Positions 58,101 to 64,000 of a DNA stretch of 64,000 nucleotides are shown one piece after another. The notes below the pieces were generated by a model. That model did no database searches and was not told where the DNA came from. It saw only the letters and a program-made list of their open reading frames with translations. Position numbers and translations under genes: made by a program. This DNA comes from Erigeron canadensis (Eukaryota > Streptophyta > Magnoliopsida > Asterales > Asteraceae). How positions within the stretch are numbered: the stretch's first letter is position 1; every line of letters starts with the position of its first letter. The stretch is taken from positions 7,998,649 to 8,062,648 of the forward strand of contig NC_057763.1 in NCBI RefSeq assembly GCF_010389155.1, given 5' to 3'.

Positions 58101-60396
58101 TTGAAGATTGCCAAGATGTAATGGTGATTCAAGGAACCTAGTTAAGAAGGTGGCTAATGAGCTTGCTTAGGGGAGAAAGCGAGATGATACGAAAAGCAAG
58201 AAATCCCTTACATTTTTCTAGAAGAAAAATGTTAAGGGGGTAATCACAACAAAAGAAGATACTCGAACATGGAGAATGAAGCGCAAGACTATACTTTATC
58301 GTTCAGGAAGAGTTATTCAGTAGCATCATTGAAAGTGATGTAGAGTAGAGAGTAAAGTAAAGGAAGGCGATTTAACCCAAAGGGTAAAGTGAGGAAATCG
58401 ACGTTATCTACAAGATGTAGTTCCGGAGATATTCATCTTTATGACACTCCTCAGGTTATTCTTGAATACCACTTGGAAAACCACTATCGAAAACCAAGCT
58501 ATTAATAGAATAGATCAACTAAGCCAAGAGAAAGCGGTATACGCTCAACACACGAGTTTAGAAGCAAGGTGAGTTATGAAGGTTAACCCCTCGAGGTCAA
58601 CGTTTGTAGAGAGGTAAGCTAAAATGAGATGAACCCGGGTGAAATAAAAAAAAATAATAAAAAAAAATATTTTAGAACACATGGTGTACAGTCAAGAACC
58701 ATCGACCCACGAAGTGGTGCGACCAAGAAAAGTGAAGAACAAAAACAACATGAAATCGCTAAGTTAGTAGTGAAAGCAAATAAGGAATACAACGTTAGAA
58801 GTTAAGGCACATACCACCACAACGATTAAGGAAGTTGGTCGTTGAATTAACTTTTAAGAAACTACAAACTCCGGAAAGAGCTATTTACGAAACACTGGAA
58901 TGAAAGCGTGATAATGATAACATACATCTGTGATGAGTTAGGATCCAAGGATCCCTATCACTATGATCTCGCAAGTACCCCTGAGATAAACTCCAAGGAC
59001 TATCGACTGTGCGTGTGTCAACCATAATAACAATTACTCTAGTAAGAGATGGATCCGAGGGGCAAAATGGCAAGGAGTATGGTGAGCCATAAGAACACGA
59101 AAGAAAAATGGAGAAAACTAAATGGTTGGTAAAAAGGATGAGGTGTGAAGCTTCACCTAAATTATGTTACATCACGATTCCTACTAGCATTAGGCTAGTG
59201 TACTTGAAAAGAAGCTAATATTAGAAGAAAAGAATATATATATATATATATATATGTATATACATATATATTTAGATTTGAGGCTTTAGAGAGCAAGGTC
59301 ATTGGAAGTTTTGTAGAGGCCTGAAAGGACCCAAAAAGAAATGTCCTTGAGAAGGGATTCATACTAATAAGGGCTTGGAGTGTTAGTCTTGCCAAGACGA
59401 TGAGGATGTGGTATGCTTATTCGTGAGCATAAGGATTGTGTCAACTCTATCGCAAGGAATGCGTGGGAATATGATAGAAATAGAAGAGGTTATATGTGTA
59501 AAGTTAAAAGGAGTTTGGTCGGAAATGTGTTATGGATGGTAGTCATTCTACATTAAAAAGGGAAGAATTAGAGGTGTCATAAAACGATTTGCAAGCTAAG
59601 CAAGAGAAATTGGTAACGATGCGACATGGCGAATAACAAAAAGGGCGACCTTGGGAAAATAAGGACGAAGTTAAAGGACAAAGGTGAGTATGAGGAGCAA
59701 GATGGAACTATCACCAACAATTTCATGATTCCCTTGCACGCCATAAAACAATAAACACAACACTAGAAAGCCCTAAAATGAGGTACTACGAAGATGTACT
59801 TTTGCAAATTTTTATACAACTCGGCATCCCGGATTAGCAGCACCCTTGTTAAGGGGGTAATCCCTTAATAAGTGATTTGTCACAAACGAAGTCAATAATT
59901 TCTAGTAGCGGCAAGTGTGTCCAACATCAAACCAAAGAAAGATAAAACTAGGCAAGGAGCTAGTGGAGGATTCTTTATTGGGGAAATGAGTAGCCACCAA
60001 CGATCAAAATTCCAACGTCTCTTACTATTTTGTTATAACTCACGTTACGAACCGTTTGCTCGTTTCCGTATTAATATTCTTGTCATCATCCCATTACTTA
60101 ACATTGATCTAGGCAAGATGGACAACCCATAATGATCTCTTACGATTAATCTCAAGTCGTCCCAAGAAGTGAGCGACAATTATAACACTTTTAAAGCTTC
60201 TAATCAAGTGATATTTAGGGCACCAAGGAAAAGATGCCCCCAACTATGGAGGTTAAAAAGTCTGTAAGTAACCGAAAGGTCGTGATAAAACCAATACGAA
60301 CTCTCACATTTTGTACGACTCCGTGAAGCTATCCTTATTGCCAATCTATTCATTTTATCACCGTGTGAATGAGCGAACTTCGAGGACGAAGTTGAT
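55159..60396 (+). pseudogene. Internal region of gypsy G, degenerate, no intact gag-pol
   Basis: Over 5.2 kb no frame longer than about 90 codons is open. A possible relic of a nucleocapsid zinc knuckle (WKRCLGYGLHVSEC) is read near 57810-57855, and NFEDEV just before the polypurine tract resembles the C-terminus of plant chromovirus pol; both are weak. Two additional copies of the polypurine-like GTTAAGGGGGTAAT occur at 58231 and 59848. A short TA microsatellite lies at 59235-59272. Either it is a strongly decayed polyprotein or a large derivative that never coded. Confidence 0.5.
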
Positions 60397-60412
60397 GTTA
60401 AGGGGGTAATGA
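60397..60412 (+). other. Polypurine tract of gypsy G
   Basis: GTTAAGGGGGTAATGA lies directly before the 3' LTR start TGTAACTACC (60413). Confidence 0.8.
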
Positions 60413-60872
60413 TGTAACTACCCTCATTTTCCAATTAGGACTAGTTACTTATACTTGTCTAGGTATCGATCCGTAGAGGTTTATTAAGAGAATTGCCTTC
60501 TAGACATTTAGGGCATAGTGATAATTGCCCTATAGTATAGTGAGATGCCTTAGAAATGTCATAAACAATAACTATAATCATTCAATACGATCACAAGCTA
60601 TAAACTAGTTCTAATCAAACTTGGTGAAATGTCAATGAACCAAAAATTTTAATTCGAGATGTTGAGTTACATAAATAATTGTACAAGACGCACAAGTTGT
60701 GATAACAACCAAAAATCTCTATAAATGTCCAAAAAATTAAACACCAAGCTAATTAAAGTACATTTGAACACAAAAATATAATGACCATTTTGAAGATAGA
60801 TTTATAAACTATTATGTACAAAATAGTAAGCTTGAATAATAATAAGTACATAAATATATTGCAACATTTGAG
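60413..60872 (+). repeat. 3' LTR of gypsy G, first 460 bp
   Basis: It matches 46110-46569 closely (few substitutions). It breaks at 60872 (AACATTTGAG) where extra-ORF sequence of fragment E starts. The rest of this LTR type is found at 31975-33181. Confidence 0.85.
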
Positions 60873-61559
60873 GCCTGAGAGGATAACAGCAGATGAAGCT
60901 CATAAAGCTGCCATGGGAACAAAAACCAATCTGAAGTTCCTCAAGGAAGGACACAGTGCCCCAACCAAAATTGAAGATGTAAAGCTGACCAACTTGGGGG
61001 CTTCAGAGTGGTATGAAGTTTATATGATTATCAAAGATAAAAGGCTGCCAGCTATGAACAACTTCAAGGGATGCTGAAAAACTACTTTGAAAAGGCACTG
61101 AAGTTCGAAACTAAGTTCAAGGCAGACCTCCCCATGTTGAGGGCAGTCTTTGGATCTCCAGCAGCTGTTTCTTCTTCAGCAGGCAAGCGTATCCTGAAAA
61201 GAAAGCGAACCATGCAACCCTTGCCTGCTGACCTTCCTCCTATCTCAAGTGATGCTGGACTAAATTTGAGGCTTCTTCCTAGGTGTTCTTTTGAAGAAGG
61301 AAAAGTACTTGAGAACCCTGCTGGCATATTCTTCCAAAATTTCAGAAATGATCAACTCTTCTTTAGAACGGCAGAAATTGAACAAGCATCAACTGGTTTC
61401 CTGATCAGCATCAGAAGAAGATTTGCAAAGGTGATTAGTTCTAGATCAGTAATCAGCAAGATTGATGAAGAACTGATGAAGCCAGCCAGAACAGAAGATC
61501 CAGTGTTGAGAATTGCCAAGCAGGAAGACGCTTGGGAGATAGAAGCTGCCAATCTTTAG
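60873..61559 (+). pseudogene. C-terminal part of an extra ORF (element E)
   Basis: Two frames: 60873-61074 (ITADEAHKAAMGTKTNLKFL and on) and 61071-61559 (162 codons), the second shifted relative to the first near 61070. It is homologous to the C-terminus of B's extra ORF: GASEWYEVYMIIKDK corresponds to GPTEWIEIYKLIKDN, and QLFFRTAEIEQASTGFLI to ELFFRTSEISIAPSGFLV. A basic cluster GKRILKRKRT (near 61180-61210) is present, as in B. It stops 113 bp before the polypurine tract, which places this domain at the very 3' end of the element. Function unknown. Confidence 0.7.
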
Positions 61560-61686
61560 ATGTCTTAATTTGTAAAAGCTTTATGCTTCAGCTTGTAATT
61601 CTCTTTGATGATATAAAAGACATTTTTCCTTCATATTACATTCTTCTTACTTACTCAGCAAGTCTCTTCAGCGAATAGGGGGAGAT

Positions 61687-62335
61687 TGTTGAGTCTTGGA
61701 TTCGCTGACCAGACTTGCTCGCTGACATGTATCGTCAGCAAGTCCTCAGTAAGTCCAGTGACTCTCTTCAGCGGGGTGTATGCTGTCCAAATGTGTGTCA
61801 TGGCGGGAAGTATTGAAATCATATGAAGACAAGAGTCACATGGTGGTTCTTCCAAGTGTACCATACCTTACATGATAAAGATACAGGTTGGGACCAAAAC
61901 TTGGGTTTTCTCTCTCATACCCATTTTGGTAAAGAAGACAAAGGCTCTTACTTGGAAGTACAAGGAGTCAATGGAATGTAGACAACCACCATCTATCACC
62001 ATCAAAGGAAGGCTGTGTTGCCCTAATTCCCCCTCCATATAAAGGAACACAACCGCATTGTATCAAGTGTGTTAGTCACCTTGAAAGTGTGTGTCACTTG
62101 TAATTGTTCAAGTTTTTAGTCTGTCTAGACTTAGCAATTACCTTTGTTCTTTTGTATTCTTGTAAGTCAAGTGTGTAAGATCAACTATGTATTCATCGTT
62201 TAATCAATGATACATATGATTATCCTTGCATTGATTTATTACAATTGAACTTGTTATTGTTCTTGTTATTTATCATCTTATTTACTTTCTTGTCTAATTT
62301 AAATATAATATAAGTTGTGCATTCTTGGACCATCA
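61687..62335 (+). repeat. 3' LTR of element E
   Basis: It starts TGTTGAGTCTTGG and ends GGACCATCA, 649 bp. TATA-like ATATAAAG lies at 62037-62044. It is homologous to the LTR of element 3 (21765-22322), which lacks about 83 bp including the TATA. CGCTGA words occur at 61703 and 61720. Confidence 0.85.
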
Positions 62336-64000
62336 TATATAAGTATATATATGTATAGACCCGAAATCCTATAGACCCGAAAACCTTTACCCGAAATCTT
62401 CAAATTGAAACCCCTTTGGATCCGAAATCTTCATCTTGAGTGGATTTGTTGCTTGTTCTTTGTATTTTCGGATCACATAGAGGTATATATATATACCGAA
62501 ATCTTGTTAAAACTATGGGTATATGTATGATTTTATTGGTTTTCAGTTTGATCTAGCTTAGATCCGGGTTATAAAATTGATTTGGATTGTGTATCATGTT
62601 TCGATCTAGACTTGTTCTTGATATTTGGTTCGGTCAACTGCCGGTCAATGCATGTCAAAATTAGGGGCAGATTTGTATTTTTGTCTATATTTTGGACTTT
62701 TAGATGGTCAAAATTAGGGTTTGGATCTTATTTGGACTTTTAGAGTCAAAATTAAATTAGGGTTTGATTCAATTTTGACTTTGTAGTCAAAATTAATTAA
62801 GGATTTTGGGAAAATCAAAATTAGGGTTTTCTAGTAAAAATTGAATTTTTGTCAAAGTAAAAATTGGGACTTTGTTGGTCAAAATCAGATTTGGATTTTG
62901 TCAATTAGAGTCATGTTATAATTCATTCAAAGTTGTCGAAATATTAATAATATGGGCATATGACTATGTATAACTATATATATATATAACTTGGTAAAGA
63001 ATATATAAGTTATACGACATTCCGAACTTAATATATATTTTATAATGACGTTTAATACGAAGACTTTAAGGGATGTAAACAATAAAACGTGACATTGGAG
63101 TTAATATGGACATTGAACCTAAGTATATAAATATATATATATACAAGGACTAATTTAATAAGAACATATGTATATATATATACATAATACAAAGATCAAT
63201 GGACTCGAAAAGACCAAATAAGTTATACATTGGTATAATAGTAATCGATGACATTGATATTAAAATATGAATTTATTAAAAGAAGTATTTCTTTTGGACA
63301 AATTATAAGAACAAATGAGACTATTATTAAATATTATGACATTGCCGAGATATAATGGCATTTCCTAAGACACTAGTATAGGACATGGACTTGTGCAATT
63401 AAGTAAGTACTTACTGGGTGACTTGTGGACAATGTAGGACTTTTGGACAGATAGTGAGCTTATTTCAGGTGTATTTGATTGTTCGTGTTCTTGTTCGTTG
63501 ATCTAGTGTACTTATACTTGTGCTGCTTTCAGGTGAGTTTCGTAGCCCCACTTTTTACAAGTTTTGGGGTGGAAAGTATACTTATTTTTCAAACAGTTTT
63601 GTCGATTTATATTTTATGTTCAATATTGAGCCTGTGCGTATAGAGTTGCTTGTGCCATTTGACGTGCTTGTTCTTGATTGTATGTGTGTAATTATGTCCT
63701 TGATGGTCGTTCTTTATATATTGAACAACTACTTCATTTGTACTTAAAGAATCGACATAAAACTTATTTCACTACTGTGCTTTTTGACTAAAACCTAGGA
63801 ACTCACCAACCTTTGTGTTGACACGTTTTAGTATACTTTTCAGGTACTCAGGCTTGGTATGATAGGCTGCTATGATAGGCTTGGACTTCGGAGTTTAGTA
63901 CTCCTTTATTTATTGTCAGACTTTAAGGCTACATGTCTTGGATTATTTCTTTATGGACTTGGTTGTATTAAGCTATTTTAGCACTGTCATGACTTTGAAC
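62336..64000 (+). repeat. Probable part of a second gypsy-type LTR
   Basis: It is AT-rich and non-coding. CTCACCAAC...TGTTGACACGTTTT...TTTTCAGG near 63793-63843 resembles the end block of gypsy G's LTR (54772-54822). Degenerate repeats of GTCAAAATTAGGGTTTGGA lie at 62650-62900, and ACCCGAAATC(T/C) repeats at 62360-62430. The short frame at 63520-63747 is probably chance. Borders are not visible, and it runs off the window. Confidence 0.45.

Larger units (their letters stand above)
46110..60872 (+). mobile_element. Ty3/gypsy-type element G with long LTRs (degenerate)
   Basis: The 5' LTR starts TGTAACAACCC at 46110, next to ATGTT, and ends GGGGTGTTACA at 55139, interrupted by a CACTA element. 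A primer site follows (55145-55158), then 5.2 kb of internal DNA, a polypurine tract, and the start of the 3' LTR at 60413, which breaks at 60872 where fragment E begins. Ends, 5-bp duplication and the AACTTCGAGGACGAAGT sequence just before the polypurine tract are typical of plant Ty3/gypsy chromoviruses, perhaps Tekay-like. No intact gag-pol is left. Confidence 0.75.
60873..62335 (+). mobile_element. 3' end of copia element E (extra ORF, PPT, LTR)
   Basis: The C-terminal part of an extra ORF, a polypurine tract (61673-61686) and a complete LTR lie in sense order on the plus strand. The LTR belongs to the family of element 3. The left border falls inside the gypsy LTR. The right flank (TATATAAG) does not match the flank of element 3. 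It is a 3' fragment only. Confidence 0.75.

Noticed and set aside
59235..59272. TA repeat as a regulatory element
   Set aside because: Ordinary TA microsatellite, common in AT-rich plant DNA.
21765..62335. Element 3 and fragment E as the two ends of one 40-kb nested element
   Set aside because: The LTRs belong to one family, but the 5-bp flanks (GAACT and TATAT) differ and the right flank is not A' sequence, so they are unlikely to be one insertion.
63520..63747. 75-codon ORF as a small gene
   Set aside because: Hydrophobic, Cys-containing chance frame inside LTR-like AT-rich DNA, with no motif or relative.
1..64000. tRNA, rRNA or CRISPR features
   Set aside because: No cloverleaf, rRNA core sequence or regular spacer array was recognised; the only tRNA-related sequences are primer-binding sites.

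Overview
The window is plant nuclear DNA made almost entirely of nested and rearranged transposable elements. It is AT-rich and holds no intact host gene. Ty1/copia elements carry primer sites matching the initiator-methionine tRNA (TGGTATCAGAGC), and several have an extra gene downstream of pol, as in the SIRE/Maximus lineage. There is also a long-LTR Ty3/gypsy element and a CACTA DNA transposon. A eudicot is likely; the species cannot be fixed from the sequence.

Layout. 1-9798: SIRE-type copia element A on the minus strand (extra ORF, broken pol, intact gag, 5' LTR), running off the left edge. 9799-12145: unassigned, possibly genic DNA split by a solo LTR (10410-11948) with a perfect 5-bp target duplication. 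12146-17303: element C, a copia derivative with gag and no pol. 17304-18373: an inverted, truncated copy of the solo-LTR family. 18374-21764: a pol fragment of the A family (A'). 21765-26868: copia element 3 on the plus strand (5' LTR, decayed gag, truncated pol). 26869-27654: AT-rich insert. 27777-28921: LTR D, with a polypurine tract on its left and a primer site on its right. 29275-31911: inverted repeat of extra-ORF sequence around an LTR fragment. 31975-33181: the end of a gypsy LTR. 33187-46104: copia element B, minus strand, in circularly permuted order. 46110-60872: gypsy element G; its 5' LTR is about 4.4 kb and is interrupted by a CACTA element (47799-52443) that seems to carry fragments of a spliced gene. 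60873-62335: 3' end of another copia element (E). 62336-64000: probable second gypsy LTR.

The gypsy insertion left a perfect 5-bp duplication (ATGTT) in the gag of B, but the two copies lie at 33182-33186 and 46105-46109 with B's body between them. The simplest reading is a tandem duplication of the B+G composite by recombination between LTRs; assembly collapse is the alternative.

The most interesting biology is in the copia elements. In A and B the extra gene downstream of pol is preceded by what looks like its own promoter and leader: a TATA box about 136-150 bp before an AAATGGCT start context, and a CT-rich leader. The encoded proteins show basic nuclear-localisation-like clusters and coiled-coil character, with no clear signal peptide or membrane segment. 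Families A, B and C also seem enriched for different short motifs. This suggests, as inference only, an element-encoded nuclear factor paired with family-specific binding sites. All elements except A's gag carry inactivating lesions, often C-to-T stop codons.
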